Of a stretch of 64,000 nucleotides of DNA, positions 19,922-32,289 are shown piece by piece. Both the position numbers and the translations under genes were made by a program. Origin of the DNA: Dastarcus helophoroides (taxonomy: Eukaryota > Arthropoda > Insecta > Coleoptera > Bothrideridae); the NCBI GenBank assembly GCA_028583605.1, contig CM053331.1:10524857-10588856 (forward strand), read 5' to 3'. Under the pieces are notes generated by a model. It had not been told where the DNA came from. It made no database searches and saw only the letters and a list, made by a program, of their open reading frames with translations. How positions within the stretch are numbered: the stretch's first letter is position 1; each line of letters begins with the position of its first letter.

Positions 19922-22569
19922 TATCATTTTTAAATACATAATGAAATTGGCAAGCGTCCAATCAATCTTTGGTCATTCTTACGTAGTGTTAGGAGCCTAT
20001 ATTTAGACCCAAATATGAATTCGTTTTTATGCCGTCGAGAAATCGGAAATATTTCTTTCGGCTCTTGAGATTTTTGAAAAAGAAATCGAAGATTCAAAAA
20101 CTACAGAAAGACGCAATAAAAATTGCAGACCCGTATTTAAGGTAACGTACTTGTTGAAAGCACCAAAAATTTAAGCATCTAATAAAAAAACTTATGCTAC
20201 CTTATAAAAAATAGAAAACTCCAATGACAAAGGGTTTTTGTTTTTTGATTTCTCTTTAACGCTAAGAAATAATAAATGAAATTTTAAAATTTTACATTTT
20301 TTCAAAAATTTTAAGAAGCAACGAAATATTACTGGTTGCGAAATTGTGCAACTTTGCCTCAATTTAACCGATGCTATTTCTCTTACCCTTTTCGAAATCC
20401 CAGTACTGAGAAGCGAATTTGTTATAACTTGTATTTAATTTAATACAATTAATATATTTTGAAATTCCGGTCATGTGTTTTTTTAACTAATTTTAGCAAA
20501 CAAATTGGGAAATAGGAATTAAATAGAGAATGTGCAATGTGCAGCATTTCAAATTTGGCCAGTGATGCTAGAGTTCATCAGAGACGAACAATTAACTGTC
20601 AATCCAGCTTACGGTAAACTGATTACTCGTGTTGCTGTGTAATTAGTAATTATTGAGCATGAATACCAGCCTCTTATGATTTGGATTTATTTATTGGCTA
20701 AACGCATTATGTGACGTTTGTTTGTTAGATATATCTAAATAGGCATTACCTCCACTGTTGATCTAGAGTTACCAAAAAAAAACCCTAATGCCCATTGTGG
20801 GTTCTCTAACATTACATTTCGCGTTATCCAATATTTCACAAACCTAACTTTTTGATAAATTCTTGTTAAAAATAAATAAATAAATACTGCGAACGTTTTT
20901 GCGATATAACCTGACAGTTAACCAATGAAGCGCTATGTTTAAATTGCTGGAAATGATGTACGTAGTTTGAGATTATGAATATATTTTGTAACTTCCATTG
21001 ATTGGATTTATGCCTTTATCCGGTAACAAAAACGATCGTTTAAAAGCCTCTTTTTTATCGCTTCCCTGGCACCAAAATGTGAGTAGCTTTATCGACTTGT
21101 TCCCCTTGGAATTGTGCCGAAACAGACTAACGACTAATAAAGTTTTAATTTTTAGTTACTCTTGCTTTCTCGTATTGCTTTGCATTACTCCGTTGGAAGT
21201 AAAAAAAATTGACCTGTAATGATTCAGTCGCCATAATGGTTAGTTATATCTTCAAGCAGTATACTTTCTCAGGTTTGTTTCGGTGAGTTCGACATCCACC
21301 CCAATCTGCTGCCCTTTCAAGGACCTATCTTTAAGACTATAATCGTCTTTCGAAAAACTTCGAAAAAAATACTACATAAGTAATTGTTTTAAATTGTTTT
21401 TATGTATATTCTAGAAAGTTGTAAACACACATTTCCAGATTATTACGGTCCAAGAGAAAGTATGTGGTGAACACATAAATCATGTTAGTAAACTCAGAGT
21501 CACAATGGTGACTGGTGCGTTATAGAGAGTTATTGAATAAAGTTATTCATTGTGTTCTCTGGAGTTCATATATTCAGCAACTTAATAAAATAGGATTAGT
21601 TAGAGTCGAGTCCACACAGCATCATCACACGAACAGATAAAGCGGAAGCTGTGGAAAGTTCACAGGAGAAGCCGAATGGTCCGAGACAAGAGCAATAGAA
21701 AGTTTATTGCAGTGCTCGACATATTCAGCGTCGTGTCAAAATCAGCCCGAACTATCTAGTTCTAGTCTCTCCCGGACTGACGCAATACGACACAGCGGCA
21801 ACGGAGACGGCCGTAAAGCATGCTACCAAACAAGTGGGACTAAAATCGCAAGAGAAATGGCGTCTGTCACTTGACGCGCATTTTATCTCTGTTTTAAAGC
21901 CTGACATAGTGCGCTGGTGGGAATTAATTAAATAAAAAAATGGCTCTTCGCTGTGATAGCTTAATGCGATTCTAGTGAATAAATGATGGCGTGGATTTCT
22001 GTCTTTATTTGAATAACTGTCGTGTCTTTTTCATCGCGTTACGATGTCGACGCGCTCTTTAACTTTGCGGTTAAGGGCCTCTAAGCGTGCTAATAAAATG
22101 TTCCTTAAGATAAGGAAACCAATTTAGACAAGCTCTCTTTCCATTCAGGAGATTTTTTTCGTAGTTTGTGGGCTTATTTATAATAGACATGAACGAGTTT
22201 CTGTACAAGTCGCTCCACAAGTTTCATCATCATGCCCTAATTCGGAGGGATAAGGGTATTACAACAAAGACGGAAGGGCGTAAACGAATGCAAATTTTAC
22301 TCTCAAACAATGCCTTCCAAGGGACAGTGGATGCTTTACTTACTTTTTTATAATTTTCGTCTTTTTTCTCAGCTAAAATTACCATAATTATTGGACCTGC
22401 GGGCAGGATGATGACAAAGTGTGCCACCCGATTCAAATTCATGATAATATTTAAAAATACCGCAAAAGATAACCGTGAAAAAGAGGAAGGATTTATTTAG
22501 AAATATTTTTTTAGCAGATATCCTGCTTCCTTCACTAAATATGGCCTACTGCAGGTTCTGACACTTCAC
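19922..22569. other. Unique-looking non-coding region
   Basis: No confident gene. The interval 21600-21900 is GC-richer. A sequence near 21535-21560 (TTGAATAAAGTTATTCATTG) looks like a polyadenylation-type signal and could be a decayed LTR or a host transcript end, but nothing else supports either. A 61-codon plus frame at 22168-22353 is unrecognised. Confidence 0.35.
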
Positions 22570-23190
22570 CAATCAATTGCTTTTTTTTAAAGTTTCTAAA
22601 ATTTCTCTCTCAAATTTTTCTGACAGTATTAGCTATATAACTGCAAAGTTAAAAGACTCGTGCCGATGTCGACGTCGAGAAACTTACAATTTTTAACATG
22701 AGGCCAACATTTTCAAAGGTATTTTAATTTATTACAGTTAAATCCTTCTATACATTTTACTAAGAAACTAGTAAATTATGTTGTTGTGATATTGTGAATG
22801 AAGTAACAAAATATGAGGATTTTCAGTGACACCGTTTTTCTGTAAGATCGCAATCCAAAATTATACATTTGCGGTAATTTGATGCATCTCTCCGCATGGT
22901 AGGGAAACATCATAAAGTAATCGTGATGCTGCAGCTCTCTTAGTCCTTCTAGATTCTAGAAGCTTTTGCAGTCAGCTCTACCATATCATGCGTGGAAATC
23001 TGTTTCATAAATAGTGCGATGGAGCCAGCTCATAAAATCTGTTGTAAAGCGTAATGTATCCTTACGTACACGAGGTACAGTCTATCCTGAAAATCAAGTA
23101 GTGAAAGTAGCTTGACATTCACGTTCTGCTATACGCAGCAGAGATCTTACATGTTAAAAGCTATTTACTACAATTATTACTACCTTAGAC
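22570..23190 (+). repeat. Unclassified ~600-bp dispersed repeat, copy 1
   Basis: Collinear with 54570-55210. Matching ordered blocks include TATTTTAATTTATT, AAAATATGAGGATTTTCAGTG, GATCGCAATCCAAAATTA, GATGCATCTC/GATGCTTCAT, GTCAGCTC..AAAATCTGTTGTAAA and TACACGAGGTACAGTCTAT. Both copies are in the same orientation and well diverged. No coding capacity or terminal repeat is identified. Confidence 0.6.
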
Positions 23191-24239
23191 TTACCTTCCG
23201 TAAAAATGAAAATACGCAGATTGGTTTTTGGTTTTAGGCAGGCACATTTTTTAAGTGTTTTTATTTGTAGGTACACCTTTGAATCCATCCTAACAATTAT
23301 AATTAGTAATAGATGTCACGTGATGTAGTTATTAATAAAACTTAGGATGCATGTATCTGCAAAATAAATTTAATTAATGTTTATTAATAAAACAAACATG
23401 TTATTCAAAAACTTTCATTAAGAGCATTTCTCGAAAAATTAGGTTCTTGCTCATCAATGTATTAAATATATCAATATTGTCATGCCCTTTATGCACGCTT
23501 TGGCATTGTGCATTATATTGCTGCTCGGGACAAGACTTATAAAAGGAAATATCCCCGGAGGAAACTATAAAGCGTATTGCTCTCAAAGCGCTTGGATAAA
23601 GGTGTTACAAACAGAAACCTCCAATATGCTGATATTCGCGTAAATTATACTATATTTCTACTAGATTTAACTTCCTTTCAGCGTTATACTTATAAACTTC
23701 TTACAATGCGATGTTTTTATACCACATGAAAGGTTTCCTGGGGTTACAGAGCTTAATAACTATGCAGAAACCATTTGTGCCAAACCAACAATGGAAAAAG
23801 GTAATATAACGATTGAGCCCTGCTTGGAGCGAAAATAAATCAATACTGTAAGGAAGTGCTGCAATAGTAATAGCAGAGAATATAGGCCTCTTTAACAGAA
23901 TGTACCAGACGCGGAGTGACTCATATGTAGATGTACAGTCGCCATCACCCAAATTTGAACGGTCAAATTGCATCATGTAATTAAGGCCTTGAACCATAGT
24001 CGCCGCAAAATTTGACGTATGTCAAATATACATTTTTCATTGGCAATAAGCTAAAAAGTTATCTGAAATATGCCAAGGCACTTGAATGATTCTTTAAAGC
24101 CAAAGCTAAGCTAAGGGGGAGGGAAAATCGATTTTTGAGTAAAGTTGCAGGAGATATAATTGTTAATATTATTTTACTAGAAAGTATTAAAAGTAATATG
24201 TTTGTCAATATACCTTCTTTATGTTGCGCTGCTGAATAA
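23191..24239. other. Region with two adjacent minus-strand open frames, unrecognised
   Basis: On the minus strand one frame spans 23997-23701 (98 codons, contains SLRVWYILLKRPIFSAITIA and FFHCWFGTNGF) and another spans 23586-23401 (61 codons, contains ISFYKSCPEQQYNAQCQ). They are about 115 bp apart. A donor-like TTGTAAGAAG follows the first and an acceptor-like TTTATCCAAG precedes the second, so they could be two exons of a small or decayed gene. I recognise no family. Confidence 0.2.
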
Positions 24240-26149
24240 AGTATAATTTACAACGATCAAAATTCAGACGAAATTTCTACGGAAATCAAATATCATTCAA
24301 ATTTGACAAATTTCCAAAAGTAAATTTTTGTGAAAAAGTTGTAATTTCCAGAACAAGTCGAATTCAGGTAAAAAAAAATGGAACTTTCAAGCATAATTTT
24401 CTCAGAAATTTTATTTCAATAGTGTCAGATTATTGAAATTTTTCAAAAAATCTCTTTCTCACCATTTCCTGAAAATATTATTCTGAGATTGTTTAGATTT
24501 CTATTAAAATTTGAAAAAAATAATCAAATTTTGTGAAAAAGTCTAAAAAATTCAATTTTCAGTGGAAATGTCCAAAAACAGATAAAATCGAATTTTGAGA
24601 TAAAAATTAAAATTTGGAGAATAAGATGAATTTCGGATAAGTTAAAATTATCGGGAATGAAATTTTAATAAATCAGAAAAAACAAAGACTTCTAAAACAT
24701 TTGCGATTTTCGAAAATTATGTTACAATTTCTAGAAAAATATTGAACTTTCTAGAAAATATTCCAAATTTCCAAAGGAAAGTCCAATTTTAAGAGGGAAA
24801 TTAGAAAAGTTGAAATCTTCAATAAATCATATTGAAAATAAAAACCTAATCTTTCTCAAAAACTTGAGAAATATTTCAAAATTTAAAAAAAGTCAAAATT
24901 TTCAAGTCTTATTTTCCGAAAAGACGCAAATTTAAAAAGTTTAATTTTGAGAAAAAAAATCTCAATTTTCAAAAACATTGTTCTTTTAATTTAAAATTTA
25001 GTAAAGATGTTGAATTAACAAGTATTTTTCTCGAAATCCCCAAAAATATTTTTCGCAACATTTTTATCAACATTTCGACTTAATTTACAAAGAAAAGTGA
25101 AGATTTTCGGAACCTTAAAACCATTTGATCTAAAAGTCGTGATTTATTGAAAAAGACAAATGTTCAAAAAAATGACAAAATTTTAGAATAAATAAATTAT
25201 ATTTGAAAAAGTCCAAAAACTACGATTTTGAAAATAAAATGGAGATTTCGAAAAAGACAAATTTTGAGGAACAGGCGAATTTCAAGTAAAAGAGTGTTTT
25301 AGAAAAATTGAAATTTTGAAAAAAGGCAAATTTACCAGGAAAAAAGAAAAATTTATAGAAATATCAAATTTTGGGTGGTAGTGAGATAAAAAATAAGATA
25401 TTCTGAAAAAGGCAAACTTTAGGAAACCAGTCAAAATTTCTAAAAAAATCAGAATCTAAAAATCCAAAATTTCAGCTAAATGTTCCAAAAAAAGGTGAAA
25501 TTTCGAGAAAACTTTGAAATAAATAAACAATTGTCCAAAGAAAGTCAACTTAAAAAAAAGTCGAAATTTAAAATAACAGTCAAAACCCCGAGAAAAAGAC
25601 AATATTTTGACAGAATTTTTCTTTCGACTTCGCAAGTCAGAAGAAGGCACCGGGCGTCAGAAATTGTCATATATTGTAATAACATCTCGAAATTTTCACA
25701 AACAAGTTGAAACTTTCAGAAATTTGGATTAAAAAAGGGTTGAAATTTATAAAGAATTTTTTTTCCTTTCAAAAAAATTTTAAATTTCCAAAAAATATAC
25801 TTTTTTTTTCACAAGATCGACCAGATTTCGAGGAAAAGGCAAATTTTAATAAACAAGCTGCAATTTTCAGAATCAAAAAAAGTCGACATTTTCGAAAAAA
25901 GTCGAATTTCGAAAAACGGCGAAATTTTAAAAAAATGGAGGAAATTTTAAATTCGAAATTTTGATAGTGATGAAGAAGAATCATGAAGAAGAAGTCGAGT
26001 TTTTCAAATAAATGCAAAATTTCAAAAGAAAAAGAAAAATTTTGTAAAAAAGTATACGAAATTTGAGAAAAAAGTAGAATTAAAACAAAAATGTTTCAAG
26101 GAAAGGATGAATTTTGAAGAATTGGGAAGTCCCCTAATTGAATACATAT
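24240..26149. repeat. AT-rich degenerate motif array, A-rich on the plus strand
   Basis: About 1.9 kb of variants of TCGAAATTTTGAAAAAAGTC and AATTTCGAGAAAAAG, almost all in the A-rich orientation, which is the mirror of 6690-8800. It ends next to a hAT-type terminus at 26278. Open frames inside (25480-25964 plus, 25456-26017 minus) are low-complexity artefacts rich in K, F and N. Confidence 0.6.
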
Positions 26150-26278
26150 AAATTTTTAGTTTTCTGCATAAACCAAGGGGTGCAAGAGCCCCAGCATTAA
26201 TATATTTTTTACATGCGGCCCGCGCAAAATTTTTGGCCTTTTAATTGGCCCGATGTAAAAACAGTTTGCTTATCCCTG
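26150..26278 (-). mobile_element. hAT-type transposon terminus (right end)
   Basis: Read on the minus strand from 26278 the sequence begins CAGGGATAAGCAAACTG and soon reaches GGGCCAATTAAAAGGCC and GCGGGCCGCATG. A CAGGG-type start followed by GCAAACT and a GGGCCGCAT block is the usual terminal layout of a widespread group of hAT elements. The partner terminus is not found. The adjacent AT array may be the interior of the element. Confidence 0.55.
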
Positions 26279-26640
26279 GTATAGAGGGCATATAAATTTC
26301 TGCTTTTGACCACCAGATGTCCATGAAATTAAAACGATTTTGGCCCTGAGAATCTTGTGGAGCATTCAGTATCTAAGGCTGAAAAGTTGCAAACTTCTGA
26401 TCTAAAATGCACTAAATGTTTCCCGAGATGGATTCTTCCCTAGCAGGTGTATAAATAAACTGCCTACCTAATCTCTTTTCGATTGTAGTGGGTTCAAAAA
26501 ATACTGTTAGTTTGCTTGGTGCAAATAGATTCTACTCCATTTCACAGATTCGCGTCCTGACTTCAACATTTCTAGAAAAACCATGAAATTTTGATCTTAA
26601 AGTTAACTTATGCAAGAAGAATGCAACCTAGACTACAAAT
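26279..26640. other. Short non-coding stretch
   Basis: Nothing recognised between the hAT-type end and the next dispersed repeat. Confidence 0.3.
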
Positions 26641-26649
26641 TGATGCAGC

Positions 26650-26745
26650 CCTCCCTGCGTGTATAGTGAATCGTAGGTAGCTGAACTACCAACAGTTGAA
26701 ACACTGCCACCTAGCGAAGCGGTTGCTCTCTAGGAGAGTTCCCAG
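26650..26745 (+). repeat. Dispersed repeat, inverted partner of 41295-41395
   Basis: The block ACAGTTGAAACACTGCCACC and the block GGTTGCTCTCTAGGAGAG recur in reverse orientation at 41295-41395, as do a GTGTATAGTGAATCG-type block and the spacing between them. Confidence 0.55.
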
Positions 26746-26774
26746 AAGACAAGGATTCTATAAAGCACAGACCA

Positions 26775-26900
26775 ATAGGTTTGAACATTTCTTAGATTCG
26801 AAGTTTGGAAACCAAATACCGGTTTCGATCTTGTTAGATCTCGTCAGTTTGGTATATCCAACTCGAATGCTAATAAATGTTCCGACAAGTAAGTACTAAA
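26775..26900 (+). repeat. Dispersed repeat (ACCGGTTTC family), diverged copy
   Basis: ACCAAATACCGGTTTCGATC followed by CTCGTCAGTTTGGTATATCC and AATAAATGTT keeps the block order of the copies at 1195 and 44655, with more divergence. Confidence 0.35.
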
Positions 26901-26939
26901 ACATTCACAGGCGTCAAGCGAGTGACTCGAGCGAGTCCC

Positions 26940-28800
26940 AATATAATTAGAATTTTCAAATATTTTCAAATTTCCAAGTTTCAAGCTTAAACTCGAAACT
27001 TGATAAAATAAATTTGAGGCTTAACTTTAGATTTTGAATTTATTATAGAAATGTATTTAATCTTTAGGTGCAATTAACTGGAGACTTTAAGAAAAAAGTA
27101 TATATTTTCAAAAAACAAGCTGAACAACTGGTTTAAATTTAAAAATAAAACTTTGAGAGAAGAGTTCAAATTTCGAGAAAAAATGTAAAGTTGCCAAAAA
27201 AATTGGAATTATAGTATGAAATATTGAGTAAAAGTTCAAAATTTCTCGTTTAAATTAGAAATTTCGAGATAAAGTAAAATCTTTGGAATTTAGGTTAAAA
27301 TATCTGAAACAGGGCTAAAATTTCTAAAAAGCCTAGATTTTGAGATTTAGTTTAACATTTTATAAACAAATTTTGAAAGAAAATAAACATCTCTAGTAAA
27401 CAAGGTTCATTTACATTGTATAATAAATCCTTAAAATTCAAAATTCATTCACAAATTTTATCGATTTTAAACTAAAATGTTCTAATTTTTTCTCGACATT
27501 TCAACTTTTGAAGACAAAACTTTGCTTGAAGCAAATTCGAAATTTCGAGATTACGTTCGTAAATTAGAGACAAACGCTAATATTTCGTAGTTAAGCTCTA
27601 TATTTTTATAGGAATAACCACTTTCGCCTGTTATTATTTGAAGTTTCAATTTTTTACCAGATGTTTCGATTTTAATCTTTACATTTATAAAAAAGATCTC
27701 AAAATTTTAATTTCTAAATTTCAGGTTCAAAAGCTTAGACTTTGAAATAAAAACCAAAGTTCAAATTTCGAAATAAATCTACAATTTACGATAATGAAAT
27801 TTGGGTTTTAAGGGTCAATTTTCAGAAAAAATCAATAGTTCAGAAAAAAATTTAGTTCAAAAAATATTTAGACTAGAAATTTTTGAAGATTTTTTTATAA
27901 TTTTTGGTTTTTCTATCGAAGTACTTAGTTTAACAACTAATTTGGGCTTTTCTTTTTAATTTTGATTTTTGTTTCTCGAAACTTTTAATTTTATGACTTA
28001 AAAAGCGAGATTGAAAAAAGGGTTTGAGTTTAAACTCGATATTTTAAGAAAACAGTAAAAATTATAAGCAAAACTTTAAATTTGTGTAAAAAAACGTTCT
28101 CACAATTTTCATTTTAATGTTAAAACATTATCCCTGAACTTAAAAATATCCGTTTTTTTGGAAACGCGGCCGAAAACGTAAAAAATTTCTCGGAAAAGTC
28201 CAATTCTTGAGAGCATTTTTATTAAAAGGTTTGCCCTTTTTCGCAATTTCATTTTCAGAAAACCTTCAGTTTTTAATATTTTTTTAAAAAATCGTGTCTT
28301 TTTTATCGACACTTCAACTTTATATTTATATATTATTATTATATTTAACTTTAAATAAAAAAATAAAGAAGTCACATTTAACCTCGTATTTTAAAATTAA
28401 AATTAAACGTTTGAGATTAAAAAAAATTGGAAATTTTTTACCAAAATTGAAATGTTGCGAGAAAAATTGAAACATTCTAATAAAAAAGCCCTAGTTTTAA
28501 TTTCTAATATCAAATTTTTGACAAAAAAGTTTTAGTTTGGGGCCAACATTTTGGAAAAGAGAAAGTGTAGAAAAATTCTTATTTTAATTTAAAAGTTAGT
28601 AAAAAAATAGTTGCGATGTTGAAAAAAACTCACGCTTCGTGAAAAAATTAACTTTAACAGTTTGAGAGAAAAGGTGAACTATAAACTTTTTAAATTAAAG
28701 TCAACATTGGTAACTAGAGCATTGAACTAAACACTGTGGCTTATTATAATGTTTAAAGAAGTTTTTACCCCATTACATGAATAAGTTGAATCTTTCTTTT
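26940..28800. repeat. AT-rich motif array with mixed strand bias
   Basis: Degenerate AAATTTCGAGA and TTTCGAAACTT blocks in both orientations. A minus-strand 88-codon frame (28109-28375) is low-complexity. No gene is supported. Confidence 0.5.
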
Positions 28801-28816
28801 AAAATTCCATACATTA

Positions 28817-30197
28817 TTGGACCAAAAGTAATGGTACACAGAGCAATGGTGGATTTTTCGAATACAAATAATGTGATTTAGCTACATTTACCTTATACTA
28901 AAAGCTGATATTAACAGAGATACAGAGATTCAAAGTTGAAAAAAAAAGTTCAATTTTTTCCTATAATTATGGAATGAATTGCAATATAGGCACGAAATTT
29001 GGCACAAGGGGGTTTCTTAAGTCTGCAAACTCTAATTTGCTAACATATTACCAACAGCTGATAGGGGGCGCTACCTACGCAATCCTGCATAATTCTAAAT
29101 CATAACACACGTTTACTAATTTTAAATGGGTTATTTTATTTCCCCCATATTTTTTACGTAAAAAAGGTGTACTTTCTGAAAGATAATACGAGCAATCGTT
29201 TCCAAGATATTTGCCTTTAAAGCTGGACGTACCTTGGTTTTAAATTACTAAGATAGTAAATTTTCGAAGTAGGCTTGAAAGAAAATTAATCATAGGACAG
29301 CTTTGAAAGTAAATTACGTCAAATATTACTTTGCTGGTAATATTATTACCTAAATTTTGAAAATCTCGATAAACAAAATTCAAAAAATTAAGACGTAATT
29401 TATTTTCTAACATAAAGGTGTCAGATATGTTCTCTGAGTCCGCACAAAAAATTTTAATCTGGTCAAAGCAGGTATTTGGAAATGAATTTCAATAAAGGTC
29501 AGCCACATTTTTAATTGTTTACAATCTCTTTACATAAAAATGGTCATTTCCCACATACTTATTTTTGAAAATAAATTTTGTTTTGTTATTTTATTTAAAT
29601 TTGCTTTAGAAATTTAAAAAATATGTTTAATAAGAATGCCAGTAGAGTAGTATTTGAAATAAAATATTTTAGAATCCGTTTTATTGCTCTTATTTTAAAA
29701 CCTGCTGCGAAAAATTCACATTTACATAACTAAAAATAAACGTACGGCAAACTTTGAAGGCAAATATTTTGAAAACGGTTGCTTGTATTAACATTTAGAA
29801 AATATTCCTTTTTTTGTAAAAAATGTAGGTAAAAAAAAATATCTATTTAAAATAAGCGAACATGAAGGCATAAGAAAGTTATGATGCTTTAGAATAATAC
29901 AAGGTAGCGCAGGTGGCGCCCCCTATGAGTTACTGACAATCTGTTAGCAAATTATTATTTTTTAACCAAAGAAATCCCCTTACGCCAAATTTCTTGTCCA
30001 ATGGACAAGAAATTTGGCGTATGGACAATGTCCATAGTGAAATGTGTTCATCGAAAAAAATCACAATTTTTTTTTCAACTTTGACACCCTGTATCTCTGT
30101 TAATATCAACTTTTGGTATGAGGTAAATGTAGCTAAATCTCGTTATTTTTATACGAAAAATCCACTCTTGCTCTAGGTACTATTACTTATGGTCCAA
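28817..30197. mobile_element. 1.4-kb nearly spacerless palindromic element
   Basis: The left terminus TTGGACCAAAAGTAATGGTA is mirrored by the right terminus, whose reverse complement begins TTGGACCATAAGTAATAGTA. Pairing continues along both arms through GGATTTTTCG, CTAATTTGCTAAC/GTTAGCAAATTA, AGGGGGCGCTACC/GGTGGCGCCCCCT, and ATATTTGCCTT/AAGGCAAATAT, almost to the centre near 29510-29550. Arms are about 650-690 bp and moderately diverged. No transposase is encoded, and I cannot define a target duplication. It is likely a non-autonomous foldback-type DNA element. Confidence 0.8.
29981..30021. repeat. Perfect 41-nt palindrome nested in the right arm
   Basis: TACGCCAAATTTCTTGTCCA, a single A, then its exact 20-base reverse complement. 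The left arm of the large palindrome has only one version of this segment (AAATTTGGCACAAGG in reverse), so the extra inverted copy is a local event in the right arm, such as a template switch. Confidence 0.9.
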
Positions 30198-31884
30198 CCT
30201 GTAAGTCTAAATTTTTAGACAATGTTTAAAATATTAAGATATCTACCAAAATTAAAAAAAACCTTAATTTTAACTTCGAAAACTTTGAGGAAAGTATCTA
30301 AATCTAAAGAGAAATTTGGCATCATGAAACAATCGGAGACGTTGTTTGAGAAACAGGTCGAATTTTTGAATTGAAATGCCATTTAAAGAAAAATATTGAT
30401 ATTTTTTAGTTGAAACTTCCAGAAAAAAAAAAAAAAATTCTGGAATCTTAACTTCTAATTTTAAAACTTTTAGAAAGTGTAATTATGGAAGAAATTTTGA
30501 TAAAAAAAAACCAAGTTTTAAGAAATACAATTTTGTAAGCGGATCACGAAGGAGAAACATAAAAATAACCAGACCAGGGCAAAAAAAGTTTGCAGAACAT
30601 TGAGAAGCGGCGTATTTCTTATGAGGTTAGTTGGAATAAATCTGTATGGAGCAGTTTGTCAGAATTTCAAAAATTTTGTCTGCTGCAAAGATTGTAATTT
30701 AAAAAATATGAAAAATTTCCCGTTAGGGTACAAGTTTCATTAATCATGCTTACATCTAAAGACTTCGAAATGGGTGCTAATACGCGCTTACATTTCTTAT
30801 CAATAAAGCAGAAAATTTATCTAATGCACCCGAATGATTTTAAATATTATGCCATAATACTCATAACCGCCATGTTTTAGGATTAGTTTCTTACGTGACT
30901 AGTAATAATTTACATATCTTTTCAGAACTACTTCCACCTTGAGCCTAAAGTGCCTGAAATTTATTAATATCTGTATTTTATGCCTTAACCACACTTATCT
31001 TGAGACATCAAATTGCCTTAAAGCCGTAAAATACATCTTTTATGGGTTATCCAGTTGAAATTTTAAAATGTATTAGATTTATATTTAAGCTGAACATAAA
31101 ATTTCAATTTGGCGCTTTCGAAGTTTAATGGTTAAGTAAGTATCTATTGAAGAATTTTTCCTTAAGGTCATAAAACAGATACTCTTAAGAGGAATCGAAG
31201 GGTAGTTTTCGATAAGTGATAAGGAGGTTAACAATTTTTGAACATTATTTTCAGCTTCCATGCCTCTCGTGTATTAATTTGTGCGATAATAAATCAGTTT
31301 GTTGAAACTGGAACATGCAACCGATGGAGTTTATAAGAAAATTATAAAAAATTAACTAAGAGGTGGTAACAAAGCTTTTTTACTTTTTTTTAATTTCATA
31401 TGAAGTTTCAAAATGATGTATTCAATAATTTTTTTGATATAACTTCTGATATTATCTATCTTCTTTGCACTCTAATACTAATTGCACCCAATTCACTTTA
31501 ATGTCTGTGTTATCCATCAATTTTTCCCTAACATTGGACCCCAAGTAACCATATTTTTTATTGACTATCTTTATGTTTGTCCGACAAATCTCGATACTTA
31601 AGATGTTCAGAAAATAAAAAAGGCCCCAAATTAGTCCTTATATGAAAGTTAATAACATAATTTAATAATGAAGTAATTCACTTTACATTTGACATTTATT
31701 CTTTATCGATTTAGATGGAAACAAGTTGTGAATAGCTTTGTTGCGTGCATTTATACACCTGACACGACTCACATTTTGCTTACATTATGTTTAAACAGAA
31801 TTCTTCTAAGTACATAAATCAAAGCACAATAATTTGTAGTGAAATTCTTGAAAATATGAACTAGAGCTACAGTTTCTTTTCAAT
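30198..31884. other. Non-coding stretch
   Basis: No gene or element end recognised. It starts AT-array-like (30200-30540) and becomes more ordinary from about 30600 on. Confidence 0.35.
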
Positions 31885-32050
31885 TTATTTAACATTTCGT
31901 CGGCCCAGTTTGAAAATATTTAAATTTTTATGGTTTGTTGACAATTTTCTAAACAGTTTTTGAAATGCGACTACGTGATATTTAAATTTATTAAAAACGT
32001 CACTTCATGACAGTTCACAAATTAAGAGGTTATTTTATTTTACATAGAAT
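31885..32050 (+). repeat. Dispersed repeat, pair with 16720-16890
   Basis: TTGAAAATATTTAAATTTTT, ACGTGATATTTAAATTTATT, AAAACGTCACTTCATGACAG and TTATTTTACATAGAAT are collinear with 16720-16890. Confidence 0.65.
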
Positions 32051-32149
32051 AGGAGTAATGAAAAATAGGAGACCAAAAATTAGATATGGAAAAAATAAAA
32101 ATTTTGTTTTTTTGATAAATTAGGAAAATATAAAAAATACACAAAAAAG

Positions 32150-32260
32150 TTGTAGCACTGGACATCGATGTTTCGTTCTCATTTAGGCTCGTCAGCAGTG
32201 CATAACATGGAAAGGGAGAAATGAGGAAGAAATACTTAAAATTTTTGAAAATAATCGTTA
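32150..32260 (-). repeat. Dispersed repeat, inverted partner of 40945-41060
   Basis: On the minus strand the blocks CACTGCTGACGAGCCTAAAT, GAGAACGAAACATCGATG and CCAGTGCTACAA appear. The plus strand at 40985-41040 has the diverged equivalents AATGCTAACGAGCTCTAATG, AGAATAAAACTTTCATC and CCACTGCTACAAA. Open frames in both copies owe their similar peptides (NENET and NENKT segments) to this repeat. Confidence 0.65.
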
Positions 32261-32289
32261 TTTTCAAAAAGTCAATAATATCCAAAAAA

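Noticed and set aside
21430..21640. Possible LTR based on TTGAATAAAGTTATTCATTG and nearby GGTGACTGGTGCG
   Set aside because: No second LTR, primer-binding site, polypurine tract or gag/pol coding was found.
25456..26017. Cluster of overlapping open frames of 64-85 codons
   Set aside because: They lie within the A-rich motif array on both strands and resemble only the array's own translation.
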